A DNA stretch of 64,000 nt from Leucobacter luti (GTDB lineage: Bacteria; Actinomycetota; Actinomycetes; Actinomycetales; Microbacteriaceae). Made by a program: the position numbers and the translations under genes. Positions 35,424-43,973 of the stretch are shown here, in pieces; position 1 is the stretch's first letter; each line of letters opens with the position of its first letter. Location of the stretch: positions 1,054,001 to 1,118,000 of the forward strand of contig NZ_CP080492.1 in assembly GCF_019464495.1 (NCBI RefSeq). The letters are read 5' to 3'. The notes below the pieces were generated by a model, which did not search any database, was not told the origin of the DNA, and saw nothing but the letters and a program-made list of their open reading frames with translations.

Positions 35424-35984
35424 CTACTCCTCGCCGCCGTACACGTGGGGGGCCAGAACCGCCACGTCACGGAGGTTGCGGTAGTTCTCCGCATAGTCGA
35501 GACCGTAGCCGACCACGAACTGCACAGGGATATCAAAGCCAACATACGCAACGTCGACCTGCACCTTCAGCGCCTCAGGCTTGCGGAGCATCGTGCAGAT
35601 GCGCACCGACTTCGCGCCGCGACTCTCCAGGTTTTCCTTCAGCCACGAGAGCGTGAGTCCAGAGTCGATGATGTCTTCGACGATCAGCACATCACGTCCG
35701 GCGATGTCGGCGTCAAGGTCCTTCAGAATCTTGACGACTCCGCTCGACTTCGTGCCAGCGCCGTACGAGGAGACGGCCATCCAATCCATCTGCGCGTGGA
35801 AACGCAGCTCCCGGGCGAGATCGGCCATCACCATCACAGCGCCCTTGAGGACGCCGACAAGCAGCGGCGGCTCTTCGGGGTAGTCGGCCTCAATCTCGCG
35901 AGCCATCTCGGCCAGGCGAGCGAGCAGCTCAGCTTCGGTGTGCAGTACTACGGTGAGGTCATTGCCCAGGTGAGTCGCGTCCAT
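35424..35984 (-). CDS. hpt: hypoxanthine phosphoribosyltransferase
   Basis: Purine salvage enzyme joining hypoxanthine or guanine with PRPP. 186 residues; PRPP loop DVLIVEDIIDSGLTLSWL near residue 100, PPi loop GVLKGAVMVMADLARELRF near 45, and C-terminal VQFVVGYGLDYAENYRN. Lies just after tilS on the same strand, as in most actinobacteria and firmicutes. Confidence 0.95.
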   Translation of the reverse strand: MDATHLGNDLTVVLHTEAELLARLAEMAREIEADYPEEPPLLVGVLKGAVMVMADLARELRFHAQMDWMAVSSYGAGTKSSGVVKILKDLDADIAGRDVLIVEDIIDSGLTLSWLKENLESRGAKSVRICTMLRKPEALKVQVDVAYVGFDIPVQFVVGYGLDYAENYRNLRDVAVLAPHVYGGEE

Positions 35985-36052
35985 GTGCCTATTTTAGACC
36001 GGACCGCTGACGGCTTCCTCACTCTTTGCTGCGCCGGACGCAGTTTCCGGCG

Positions 36053-37121
36053 TCACAGCGCAGTACGAGGCGATCCGCGCTGCGCGCGGAACACGAGTGC
36101 GCCGGCCTCGCGTGTGACGGTCAGACCAGGCACGAACGCTGGGCCCTGGCCGCGCCAATCGGTGACAAGGGCGGCAACGGTGGCTGTGTGTGCCCGCCCG
36201 AGCTGCGCCCCGAAGTCGGCGCGCGCCGCCCGTCGAATCACTCGGTTGCGCAGTGCGCTCGGGAGCGCCGCGAGCCCGTCGATGTCGAGCGTCACCGGGT
36301 CTGCCGAGATGCGCAGGCGCTCCAGGGCAGCGCAGGCAAGTTCGTCAAGCGCGGCGGCGTCCTCTGCGGCCAAGTCAGCTGTGCGGGCAAGAGCCGCTGC
36401 CACACCCGGCCCAAGCTCCGCCTCGAGCACCGGCAGCACGCGATCTCGCACTCGCACTCGCGTATACGCTGGGTCGCTATTGTGCGGGTCCTGCCAGGGG
36501 CGCAACTGCTGCAACGCGCAGGCTGCAACCGTGGTCTCCCGCGTGATCTCCGGCTCCCGCGCGAGAAACGGTCGCAGGAGCGTGCAGTTTGCCGTGAGAG
36601 GCCGCTCTTCCGGGATCCCCGCAACGCTTCGCGTTCCAGAGCCGCGCGCGAGCCCGAGCAGCACCTGTTCCGCCTGGTCACTGCGTGTGTGCGCAGTGAG
36701 CATCCAGCTGGCCCCAAGCTCAGTGGCCGCCGTGGCCAGCGCGGCGTATCGTGCCTCACGGGCCGCGTTTTCTGGCCCTCCACCCGAAGCACCGGGCCCC
36801 GCTCCGGTCTCCCTCCTGGCGTCGGCACGAAAACCCGCCGCACCAGCACGGGCGCGAGACCCAATTCAATCGCGCGATCCGCGGCCTGAGCAGCAACAGC
36901 GGCTGAGCCTTCCTGCAAGCCGTGGTCCACGATGACGGCTCCCGCGCGGATTCCCACCCGAGGCGCCTCATATGCGAGCGCAGCAGCGAGCGCAAGCGAG
37001 TCAGCTCCCCGGAGAGCGCGACGAGTGCGAGCGGCGGTTCCCCCTCACCGTTCCGCTCAAGCCCACGCAGCACACGCCGCACCGCGCGGCGGGTGTCGAG
37101 AAGTGGCAGGTCTCTGTGCAT
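36053..37121 (-). CDS. tilS: tRNA(Ile)-lysidine synthase TilS (frame broken by two one-base deletions)
   Basis: Modifies C34 of tRNA-Ile(CAU) to lysidine, an essential step. Start ATG 37121. Adding one base in the C4 run 37007-37010 restores the PP-loop [10 protein letters not shown] second near 36822-36827 joins RRVFV to DARRETGAG and later [10 protein letters not shown], leading in frame to [23 protein letters not shown] and a normal C-terminus. Both breaks are one-base losses. Since lysidine is needed to read AUA, true inactivation is unlikely; sequencing error is the better reading. Confidence 0.87.
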
Positions 37122-37217
37122 TACTTCAGGCTATCCCGCGTCGGGTAGCCTGGTGCCTGCACTATTGAGCTGGGGCCGGGCGCCGCCCACCCGCAATCAC
37201 AATTCGAAGGAGCGCGC

Positions 37218-37712
37218 ATGACCGCAGCATTCGACGCCGTCGTGGAGATCCCCAAGGGGAGCCGCAACAAGTACGAGATCGACCACGAGACCGGACGGGT
37301 GTACCTCGACCGCGTGCTCTACACCGGGTTCGTCTACCCGACCGATTACGGCTTCTTCGAGGACACCCTCGGCGAGGACGGGGACCCGCTCGACGTACTC
37401 GTGCTCCTCGACTACCCGGTCTACCCCGGCGTGGGGATCAAGGTGCGCCCCGTAGGCGTGCTCAAGATGAGCGACGAGGCAGGCGGCGACGACAAGGTCA
37501 TCGCTGTGCAGCACAAGGATCCGCGCTGGGCGCACATCCAGGACGTCGCCGATATCCCGGAGTACACCCGCAAGGAGATTGAGCACTTCTTCGAGCACTA
37601 CAAGGATCTTGAGCCCAGCAAGTGGGTCAAGGTCGATGCGTGGGGCTCGGCTGCGGACGCGGAAACTCTCATTGTTGAGGCGCAGGAGCGTCTCGCTGCG
37701 CAGGGGCACTAA
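37218..37712 (+). CDS. ppa: inorganic pyrophosphatase
   Basis: Soluble family I PPase, 164 residues, hydrolysing PPi to two phosphates. Metal-binding acidic motif [11 protein letters not shown] near residue 54, plus [14 protein letters not shown] and [18 protein letters not shown] about 7 nt before the ATG (AATTCGAAGGAGCGCGC). Divergent from tilS, and ends at a strong terminator. Confidence 0.97.
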   Translation: MTAAFDAVVEIPKGSRNKYEIDHETGRVYLDRVLYTGFVYPTDYGFFEDTLGEDGDPLDVLVLLDYPVYPGVGIKVRPVGVLKMSDEAGGDDKVIAVQHKDPRWAHIQDVADIPEYTRKEIEHFFEHYKDLEPSKWVKVDAWGSAADAETLIVEAQERLAAQGH

Positions 37713-37747
37713 GCCCGATTTCCGCGGGCCGCGAGCGGTCCGCACTG

Positions 37748-37790
37748 CAGAAACGGGCCCGGGATCTTCACGATCCCGGGCCCGTTTCTG
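37748..37790. terminator. strong bidirectional terminator between ppa and M23 peptidase gene
   Basis: Perfect 19-bp stem (37748-37766 with 37772-37790), loop TTCAC, between convergent genes, 11 nt before the peptidase stop codon. The plus-strand arm ends GTTTCTGTGT. Confidence 0.9.
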
Positions 37791-37800
37791 TGTATCCCGC

Positions 37801-39195
37801 CTAGAAGTTGATGTACCAGGCCGGGTTGACGAAGCCGTACCAGCCGTCGTCCTGGTTCAACCGCATCTCGAAGTGGAGGTGGCAGCCGGAACTCGCACCG
37901 GTGGAACCGACGTAGCCGATGAACTGGCCAGCTTCCACCCACTGGCCCGGCGCGACCGACGCCCATTCAGCCATGTGTGCGTAGCGCGTCTGCCACCCGC
38001 TCGGGTGGTTGATGGTGACCATATTGCCACCTGCGCCCCACTCCATGTAGGTCGCGCGAACCGTGCCGGCAGCAGCTGCAACAATGGGCGTGTAGCAGCC
38101 TGCTGCGAGGTCGATGCCCGTGTGGTCTGGACGTCCGGGAGGCGCGAAACCTTCAGAGACGTAGCTGTAGGCCGTGGGAAGCACCCAGCCGTTCGAGACG
38201 CCACCTCCGCCGTTGTTTCCGCCGCCATCGCCGCCGCCACCATCGCCGCCGCCGCCGCCATCGCCACCGCCGCCTCCAGCGTCGCCGCCGCCGCCGCTGT
38301 TATTCGCGTTCTCGGCGGCCTCTTGCTGCTGGCGGAGCAGTTCCGCCTGCTGCCTCGCGTACTCCTCCGCCTGCTTACGGAGGCGTTCTTGCTCGGCCTT
38401 GCGACGCGCTTCCTCTTCTCGGAGGCGTTGCTCGTAGCCGTCGACGGTTTTCGCTGTGGTGTCCTTCAGCGCAGCGAGCTGGGCGCTCAGCTCGGTCTGC
38501 TGTTTCTCCTGCGCCTGGACTTTCTCGCCCTGGCCGACCATCGCGGCAGCTGCTGCCTCTTCTTTGGCCTTCACATCTGCGCGCAACGCTTCGCGCTCGT
38601 CTTCTGCGGCCTTCGCTTGCTTGCTGAGAGTGTCAGCGGTGTTCGCGGCCTGCTCTGCTTCCTCGGAAAGCTGGGTGTTCCGCTCGGTCGCCTTCGACAT
38701 CGACGCGAGACGCTCAAGGAGGGCATCGGCGGTGTCCGCGTCGGCGTCGAGGAACAGCTCCATACTGCGATCCACGCCGCCCGAGCGATACATCTGCGCC
38801 ACCAGCACTCCCGCGCGATCCGCGGCGTCTTCAGCTTGCTTCCGGCTCTCGACGGCTTGTGCGTTCAGCGTTTCCGCCTTCGCGGCAGCCGCTGCGAGGT
38901 TCTCTTCCGCCTGGTTCAGCTCTGCGACCTTGGTCGAGTGCAAGTTGCGGAGCCGTTCAAGTTCCTTTTCACCAGCGGCGATCAGACCCTCGATCTCAGT
39001 GACCTTCTTGGCCGCAGTGGCTTGGTTCTGCTTGGCAGCCTGCACGTCATCCCAGGTGGGCAGTTCTGCCGCCTGCGCAGGCGTGCTGGCGAGCTGGCCT
39101 CCTACTAGGAGACTCGCGGCAATGGCGAACACGCCAACCACCCCGGCTGCGCGTCTCCCCCAGCCGTTCTTCCGCTTCTGCATATTGCCTCGCAT
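37801..39195 (-). CDS. secreted M23 peptidoglycan endopeptidase with coiled-coil (EnvC/RipC-like)
   Basis: A 464-residue exported protein. A basic start (MRGNMQKRKNGWGRR) and hydrophobic signal end at about ASTPAQA. Residues about 50-310 are a long Ala/Glu/Gln coiled coil; then a run of Gly-rich spacer (about 315-355) and a C-terminal M23 domain with HTGIDLAAG and HLHFEMR zinc ligands. The design matches EnvC/NlpD-type cell-division hydrolases or activators; both catalytic motifs are present, so direct cleavage is possible. Start ATG 39195 or 39183 (MQKRKNG, with GAGG close by). Confidence 0.88.
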   Translation of the reverse strand: MRGNMQKRKNGWGRRAAGVVGVFAIAASLLVGGQLASTPAQAAELPTWDDVQAAKQNQATAAKKVTEIEGLIAAGEKELERLRNLHSTKVAELNQAEENLAAAAAKAETLNAQAVESRKQAEDAADRAGVLVAQMYRSGGVDRSMELFLDADADTADALLERLASMSKATERNTQLSEEAEQAANTADTLSKQAKAAEDEREALRADVKAKEEAAAAAMVGQGEKVQAQEKQQTELSAQLAALKDTTAKTVDGYEQRLREEEARRKAEQERLRKQAEEYARQQAELLRQQQEAAENANNSGGGGDAGGGGGDGGGGGDGGGGDGGGNNGGGGVSNGWVLPTAYSYVSEGFAPPGRPDHTGIDLAAGCYTPIVAAAAGTVRATYMEWGAGGNMVTINHPSGWQTRYAHMAEWASVAPGQWVEAGQFIGYVGSTGASSGCHLHFEMRLNQDDGWYGFVNPAWYINF

Positions 39196-39347
39196 CCAGT
39201 TCCCGTCCCCGGGGCGTCGATTTCGCAACTCCGGGCAGAATAATCCATGTTTACGGTAGCACTCGTGGAACGCACACGCGGGGCGCCGTTCCACGGAACA
39301 GTGCGATTTGCCGCACACGCACGAGCAGAGTGGCAGAACTGAGTGCA

Positions 39348-39367
39348 AAACCACCCGCCCAGGCGGG
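39348..39367 (-). terminator. short terminator after the MarR-type gene
   Basis: On the minus strand CCCGC...GCGGG (39354-39358 with 39363-39367) with a 4-nt loop, followed by GTGGTTTTG. It directly abuts the stop codon at 39369. Confidence 0.45.
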
Positions 39368-39368
39368 A

Positions 39369-39821
39369 TCAGTCGTGATCTTCGAGTGAGTTCTGACTCG
39401 CCTCAATCAGCGTGACCATCGATGCGTGCAGCTCGCCCAGCTCCGCAGGTGTCATCTTGAGCCGGGCTGCCATCTGAATGGGCACCTGCTCCGCGCGCGT
39501 GCGCAGCGCTTCCCCCTCCGGGGTCAGGGTGATCTCGAGCCGCCGCTCATCGGCAATGCTTCGCTGCCGCTTCGCCAGGCCCTGCGCCTCAAGCCGCTTG
39601 ATCAGCGGGGACAGGGTTGATGCTTCCTGGTGCAGCAGGCGCGCGAGCGTACTGAGGTCAAGGGTGCGGTGCTCCCAGAGCGCCAGCATGACGAGGTACT
39701 GGGGGTGGGTGATGCCGAGCGGATCCAACACTGGCTTGTACGCCGCGACGATTCCGCGCGAGGCGACGGTCAGCGCGAAGCACACCTGTCGTTCCAGGGT
39801 CAGGGGATCAGTCGAGCTCAT
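39369..39821 (-). CDS. MarR-family regulator, OhrR-like
   Basis: A 150-residue winged-helix repressor. From ATG 39821 the N-terminus reads LERQVCFALTVASRGIVAAY; Cys14 stands where OhrR has its peroxide-sensing Cys. The DNA-binding part is LSTLARLLHQEASTLSPLIKRLEAQGL. OhrR repressors release DNA when an organic hydroperoxide oxidises this Cys. No ohr peroxidase gene is adjacent; the divergent gene encodes a small membrane protein. An imperfectly palindromic site lies in the shared upstream region. Confidence 0.84.
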   Translation of the reverse strand: MSSTDPLTLERQVCFALTVASRGIVAAYKPVLDPLGITHPQYLVMLALWEHRTLDLSTLARLLHQEASTLSPLIKRLEAQGLAKRQRSIADERRLEITLTPEGEALRTRAEQVPIQMAARLKMTPAELGELHASMVTLIEASQNSLEDHD

Positions 39822-39854
39822 TTCGCCATTTTCGCAGATTCCAACCGGTGGCGT

Positions 39855-39878
39855 ATCATTGATTCGTGCCCTAATGAT
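39855..39878. promoter_or_regulatory. inverted repeat between OhrR-like gene and divergent gene
   Basis: ATCATT (39855-39860) and AATGAT (39873-39878) form a 6+6 inverted repeat with a 12-nt spacer, 34 nt from the MarR start and 27 nt from the divergent ATG. It is a candidate operator. Confidence 0.4.
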
Positions 39879-39905
39879 TGGTGCATATACTTTTGGAGGA
39901 CGAGC

Positions 39906-40205
39906 ATGACGAACCAGGCTTCCGGCACGAAGGCCGCGCCCCCAGCTGCGCCGAGCGAAAGCCAGGCACCTCAGCACGCCCCGTTTGTGCCAAACCCGCA
40001 CGAGCCCGCTTCGGCCAGCACCGTGATCGGCTTCATCATCGCCGCGGCGCTCGTGTTCGGCGGGTTCTACATGATGGGCATGGCGTTCAGCGTGCCGGGC
40101 GCAGAATTCTGGCTCTTCGGCGGCGGCATCGTGGTGGACGCTGTGGGGCTCTGGGTTGCCTTTGGCTTGATTCCCTACTTCAGCGACCGCAAGGCTCGCG
40201 ACTAG
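39906..40205 (+). CDS. small membrane protein of unknown function
   Basis: A 99-residue protein with ribosome site GGAGG 6 nt before ATG 39906. The first 36 residues are hydrophilic and Ala/Pro-rich; two hydrophobic segments follow (about 38-58 and 67-90) and a basic end (SDRKARD). Family not recognised. Divergent from the OhrR-like gene, so possibly under its control. Confidence 0.68.
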   Translation: MTNQASGTKAAPPAAPSESQAPQHAPFVPNPHEPASASTVIGFIIAAALVFGGFYMMGMAFSVPGAEFWLFGGGIVVDAVGLWVAFGLIPYFSDRKARD

Positions 40206-40232
40206 GCTGCACTGCCGCGGCGCCCCGATCGG

Positions 40233-41408
40233 CTACCCCTCGTCGAGTAGGGCAGCCGCGAACAGCGGGCGAGCGGCATCCGCGGCAGGCGGGTGAAACA
40301 TTCCTGCCGCTGCATCGCGGTAGAGCCTGCTCGCCTCGTGTCCGCTGTCGAAGCCGGAGCCGCCAGTGCACAGGAGCGCCACCTCGGCGGTGCGTCGCGC
40401 GGCCGAGGTCGCGTGCAGCCGAGCCCCAACGAGCCGCGGCGACCAGGCAGCGCCGTGGTCAATCAGCTCATCGAAGTCACGCGTGGTTGAGTCCAAGAGC
40501 GCGGGCACCACGAGGTAGTCGAGGTGTGCATCTGCGAGCCGCACGCGTGATTCAGGCACCTCAGCGAGCGTAGTCCCCGCCTTCGCCGATCGCCGCTGCT
40601 TCAGCCCTGCCGCCGCAACGTCAAGCGCGCGCCGCGCCACTCCGGCGTACACCGAGGCGATGAGCAACTGGAAGTTCGCGGCAATTGCGAACGGTAAGAG
40701 ATCGGGCTGCGGCCCGACAGGCAGGCGCCGGATCACGCGCTCCGCGCGCATGGGGACGCCATCGAGGCGGGTCGCCCGGCTCTGTGAAGCGCGCATGCCG
40801 AGCACGTCCCAGCGATCGGAGACGGTGATACCCGGCGCCGAACGCTCGACGAAGCCGAACACGAGCTCAGGCTGCTCGGGAGTCGACGCGTCAACGCCGT
40901 GCGTCATCAGCCTGGTCCAGACTGGCGACAGCGAGGTGAAAATCTTGGTGCCCGTGAGCAGATACCCGCCGTCAGGCTGGGGAGCCGCGACCGTCGTCGA
41001 ATCACTCAGCACCCAGTCATTGCCAGGCTCGCTGATGCCGAAGGCGAAAATCTCGCCAGCCATCGCCTCCTCGAATACACGAGTGAGCGAGTCATCTCCG
41101 CGCTGCTGCATCGCGCGTGCCACTCCGGTGCACATCAGGTGCATGTTGATTGCGAGCGCGGTCGCTGGCGCCGCTGTCGCAAGGCGCTGCTGCAACCGTG
41201 ATACCTCGTGCAGTGTCAGGCCAGGACCACCCCACGCCTCCGGCACGAACAGAGTGAGGTACCCCCGCTCGGTGAGCTCGGCGAGGTCGGCACTGAAAAA
41301 CTCGTTCGCGCGATCCGTTTCCGCCGCCCGCGCCCTGAACCGTTCCAGCACTCCCTCTGGGAGATACCGTTCAGCAAGCTCCGCGTGCCGCGTTTCCCGA
41401 TCGGTCAT
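40233..41408 (-). CDS. acyl-CoA dehydrogenase family protein
   Basis: A 391-residue FAD enzyme. The N-terminal helical part is followed by FAD-binding FGISEPGNDWVLSDSTT and LTGTKIFTSLSPV, and a C-terminal bundle (from about 235). The usual catalytic Glu (in YGG motifs) is not obvious; the C-terminal region has GGSGFDSGHEASRLYRD instead. Members of this type include butyryl-CoA dehydrogenases and dibenzothiophene-monooxygenase-like flavoproteins. Substrate unknown. It and ybaK-like gene share the strand but are spaced 26 nt. Confidence 0.85.
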   Translation of the reverse strand: MTDRETRHAELAERYLPEGVLERFRARAAETDRANEFFSADLAELTERGYLTLFVPEAWGGPGLTLHEVSRLQQRLATAAPATALAINMHLMCTGVARAMQQRGDDSLTRVFEEAMAGEIFAFGISEPGNDWVLSDSTTVAAPQPDGGYLLTGTKIFTSLSPVWTRLMTHGVDASTPEQPELVFGFVERSAPGITVSDRWDVLGMRASQSRATRLDGVPMRAERVIRRLPVGPQPDLLPFAIAANFQLLIASVYAGVARRALDVAAAGLKQRRSAKAGTTLAEVPESRVRLADAHLDYLVVPALLDSTTRDFDELIDHGAAWSPRLVGARLHATSAARRTAEVALLCTGGSGFDSGHEASRLYRDAAAGMFHPPAADAARPLFAAALLDEG

Positions 41409-41434
41409 GGCGCTCCTCTTCGTTCGCGGCCAGT

Positions 41435-41890
41435 CTAGCGAGCGGACAAGTCGGCCACCGTCGCGCCATAGGCGCTCACGAACTCCGCGGCGTCCACCAG
41501 CGCTGCGAACTCGTGGGAGCCAGACCCGAGCGCGATCCGGGCACCAATCAGGCCCTGGTCAATGTAGACCGGCCACGGCGTGCTGGCTCCAAGCGGGGAA
41601 ATCGTGCCGCGCTCGTAGCCAGTCGCGGCGAATGCCGCATCAGCATCGGGCAGCGAGACCCGATTCACCCCGAGCAGCGCGCGAAGTTTTGGCCACGAGA
41701 ATTGGGCAGCAAGCGGGGCGATGACGAACACGAACTCGCTCCCGAGCTGCACCACAACCGTTTTCGCGATGCGCACACCGCCGACGAGCCCTCCGGCAGG
41801 TGGGCCACTCCCCTCACGCGGAATGAACTCGACCGCGAGGCCGCGTGCCGCAGCATCAGCCGCGGCACGCGGCACCTCGGTGTTCGTCAT
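41435..41890 (-). CDS. YbaK/EbsC aminoacyl-tRNA deacylase-like protein
   Basis: A 151-residue trans-editing domain. Typical Cys-tRNA(Pro)/Ala-tRNA deacylase pattern: AKTVVVQLGSEFVFVIAPL then GERGTISPLG-type motif (TGYERGTISPLG, residues about 90-101) and a C-terminal SGSHEFAALV. It probably hydrolyses mischarged tRNAs. The lysine of the strand (AKTVV) is kept, consistent with activity. Confidence 0.85.
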   Translation of the reverse strand: MTNTEVPRAAADAAARGLAVEFIPREGSGPPAGGLVGGVRIAKTVVVQLGSEFVFVIAPLAAQFSWPKLRALLGVNRVSLPDADAAFAATGYERGTISPLGASTPWPVYIDQGLIGARIALGSGSHEFAALVDAAEFVSAYGATVADLSAR

Positions 41891-41927
41891 GCGAACACCC
41901 TACTGTGCGAGCACTCCATCGCCGGCG

Positions 41928-43268
41928 CTATGGAGCAACAACCTCATTCGATCGCGTGCTCAGGTTGACGCCACGCGTCTCTTTCACAAGCGACACCGCG
42001 ATCAACGACACGATCGTGACACCCAGGATGTAGGCGCCAATCGTCCACGATGCTCCTGTCGCACCGAAGACGAGGTCGGCGATCATCGGCGCAAACGCTC
42101 CACCGAAAATTGCTCCGATCGCGTAACCGATCGAGACACCCGAGTAGCGCACGTCGGCCGGGAACATCTCGGCGTAGAGCGAGGCCTGCGGGCCGTAGGA
42201 CAGCCCCAGCCCGATCGTCATGATGAACAACGCCCCGAAGTACATGAAGATATTGCCGGTGTCGATCATGAACCACATGGGGATCGCCCACAACCCGAGC
42301 AGCACATAGCCGATCTGGAAGGTACGGACGCGGCCAATGCGATCGGAGAGGATCCCGCCATAGAGCGTAAAGATCAACCACCCGAAGGACGCGAGCGTCG
42401 TTGCAAGCAGCACTGGTGGCCGCTCGAGCCCGAGCCCCCCGGCCGCGACGTCGCGCGTCGCATAGGTCGCGAAGAACGCGATCAGCAGGTACCCGGCTGC
42501 GTTGTTCGCAATGAAAATGAGCGCAGCGAGGATGACCTCACGGGTGTGTTTCGAGAACAGGATCTTGATCGGCGCAGAGGACTCACCCTTGCGCTCCTGC
42601 AGCTCCATGAAGATGGGCGACTCTTCGACCGCACGGCGAATGAAGTACCCCACAAGGATCAAGAGGATCGAGAGGAGGAACGGGATCCGCCACCCCCACG
42701 TGAGGAATTGCTCTTCGGTGAGCACCGTGGTGATGATCCACATACTCGAGGTCGCAAGGATCATGCCGAGCGGAACACCGATCTGCGGGTACGCCCCAAA
42801 GAAGCCGCGTTTATCTTTCGGAGCGTGTTCTACCGACATTAGCGCCGCGCCACCCCACTCGCCTCCGGCCGAGAATCCCTGCAGCACGCGGAGCAGGATA
42901 AGCAGCACCGGAGCAGCGACGCCGATCTGCGCGTAGGTCGGCAGCACGCCGATGAGCGCAGTCGCGATCCCCATCATGATGAGCGTGAGCACGAGCATCC
43001 TCTTGCGGCCCAGTCGATCTCCGAGGTGCCCAGCGACGATCGCACCGAGGGGCCTGAAGAGGAACGAGATACCGAGCGATGCCCACGAAACGATCTGGCC
43101 GACCGTCTCACCGGCTGGCGCGAAGTAGAGCGTGGCAAAGACTGCACCGGCCGCCTGAGCGTAAATGAAGAAGTCGTACCACTCAATCGTGGTGCCCACC
43201 ACCGTGCCAGCGAGCACACGCCGCTCTTCAGTGCGGCGAGCCGCGGTCGCCTGGGTCGTTTGCGTCAT
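41928..43268 (-). CDS. MHS-family MFS transporter (metabolite:H+ symporter)
   Basis: A 446-residue 12-helix transporter. VVGTTIEWYDFFIYAQAAG at residues about 22-40 is the signature of the metabolite:H+ symporter family (ShiA, KgtP, ProP relatives), followed by LGDRLGRKRMLV in loop 2-3 and IGRVRTFQIG in loop 8-9. The family imports aromatic acids, dicarboxylates or osmolytes. A site resembling the PaaR operator lies 36-57 nt upstream of its ATG, which points to phenylacetate or a related acid as substrate (inference). Confidence 0.88.
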   Translation of the reverse strand: MTQTTQATAARRTEERRVLAGTVVGTTIEWYDFFIYAQAAGAVFATLYFAPAGETVGQIVSWASLGISFLFRPLGAIVAGHLGDRLGRKRMLVLTLIMMGIATALIGVLPTYAQIGVAAPVLLILLRVLQGFSAGGEWGGAALMSVEHAPKDKRGFFGAYPQIGVPLGMILATSSMWIITTVLTEEQFLTWGWRIPFLLSILLILVGYFIRRAVEESPIFMELQERKGESSAPIKILFSKHTREVILAALIFIANNAAGYLLIAFFATYATRDVAAGGLGLERPPVLLATTLASFGWLIFTLYGGILSDRIGRVRTFQIGYVLLGLWAIPMWFMIDTGNIFMYFGALFIMTIGLGLSYGPQASLYAEMFPADVRYSGVSIGYAIGAIFGGAFAPMIADLVFGATGASWTIGAYILGVTIVSLIAVSLVKETRGVNLSTRSNEVVAP

Positions 43269-43303
43269 CTGAACTCCATCGTTCGTGTATTCCTCCGCGA
43301 TAT

Positions 43304-43325
43304 CCTGACCGAACGGTCGGATGGT
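43304..43325. promoter_or_regulatory. PaaR-type operator before the MHS transporter gene
   Basis: The 22-bp window has the core ACCG-AA-CG-GT-CGGA within flanks CCT G ... T GGT. Compared with the C. glutamicum PaaR pattern (ACT N ACCG NN CG NN CGGT N AGT, from memory) three defined positions differ. Confidence 0.45.
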
Positions 43326-43356
43326 ATGCGAGTGTACACGAACACTCCGACCAGGT

Positions 43357-43800
43357 TTAGTCCACAGGCGCGTTCGGAAAATCTTCGAAAATGAGCAGCG
43401 TACGGGAGGTGCGCACCGACGGAATCGCTTGCACTTCTTCCAGCACTACTCGGCGGAGATCTCGATTGTCGCGTGCCCGTATGAGCAGGAGCACATCAAA
43501 CTCGCCACCCACGAGCGCGATGTGCTCGATCTCAGGGATTTCCATCAGCCGCGCACGCACTTCCTGCCATGCCGGCTGCTCAACAGAGAGCGACACATAG
43601 GCGGACGCGTGCAGCCCCGAGAGCACGGGGTCCGTACGCACGGTGAAGCCTGTGATGATCCCGGCATCACGCAGCCGTTTCACGCGCGCGTGCGCTCCCG
43701 CCCGTGAGACATGTACCTCTTCACCCAGCGTGGTCATTGAAGCGCGCGCATCTCTGCGCAGGACTTCAATAATCGCGCGATCAATTACGTCCAGTTCCAC
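43357..43800 (-). CDS. Lrp/AsnC-family regulator (BkdR-like)
   Basis: A 147-residue regulator from GTG 43800, the first good start; the frame is open upstream only from TTG. The N-terminal HTH is IIEVLRRDARASMTTLGEEVHVSRAGAHARV (split motif) and the ligand-sensing RAM domain follows (IEHIALVGGEFDVLLLIRARD). It is divergent from the branched-chain 2-oxoacid dehydrogenase operon, a position typical of BkdR, so it probably responds to branched-chain amino or keto acids. The 173-nt gap is AT-rich around 43840-43860, a likely binding region. Confidence 0.85.
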   Translation of the reverse strand: MELDVIDRAIIEVLRRDARASMTTLGEEVHVSRAGAHARVKRLRDAGIITGFTVRTDPVLSGLHASAYVSLSVEQPAWQEVRARLMEIPEIEHIALVGGEFDVLLLIRARDNRDLRRVVLEEVQAIPSVRTSRTLLIFEDFPNAPVD

Positions 43801-43839
43801 ATTGATCCATTCGTCGCATCGATCCCCCAAAAACGGCAA

Positions 43840-43860
43840 TCGTACATATTTTTAACACGA
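43840..43860. promoter_or_regulatory. AT-rich region with weak inverted repeat, candidate Lrp site
   Basis: TCGT ... ACGA flank an AT-rich centre (ACATATTTTTAAC) between the regulator and E1-alpha genes, unusual in this G+C-rich DNA. Such AT-rich centres suit Lrp/AsnC binding and promoter opening. Confidence 0.3.
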
Positions 43861-43973
43861 ATAGTGCGATACGTCCAATGGATACACATAAACACAAGAC
43901 GATTACTACTCTGAAGGGCATCACAGCTCTGTCCCGTTCAGAAGGGATAGGCAAATCGCTCAAGGAGGAGCCG

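Noticed and set aside
39906..40205. Ohr peroxidase as the partner of the OhrR-like regulator
   Set aside because: The product has two membrane helices and none of the Ohr cysteine motifs.
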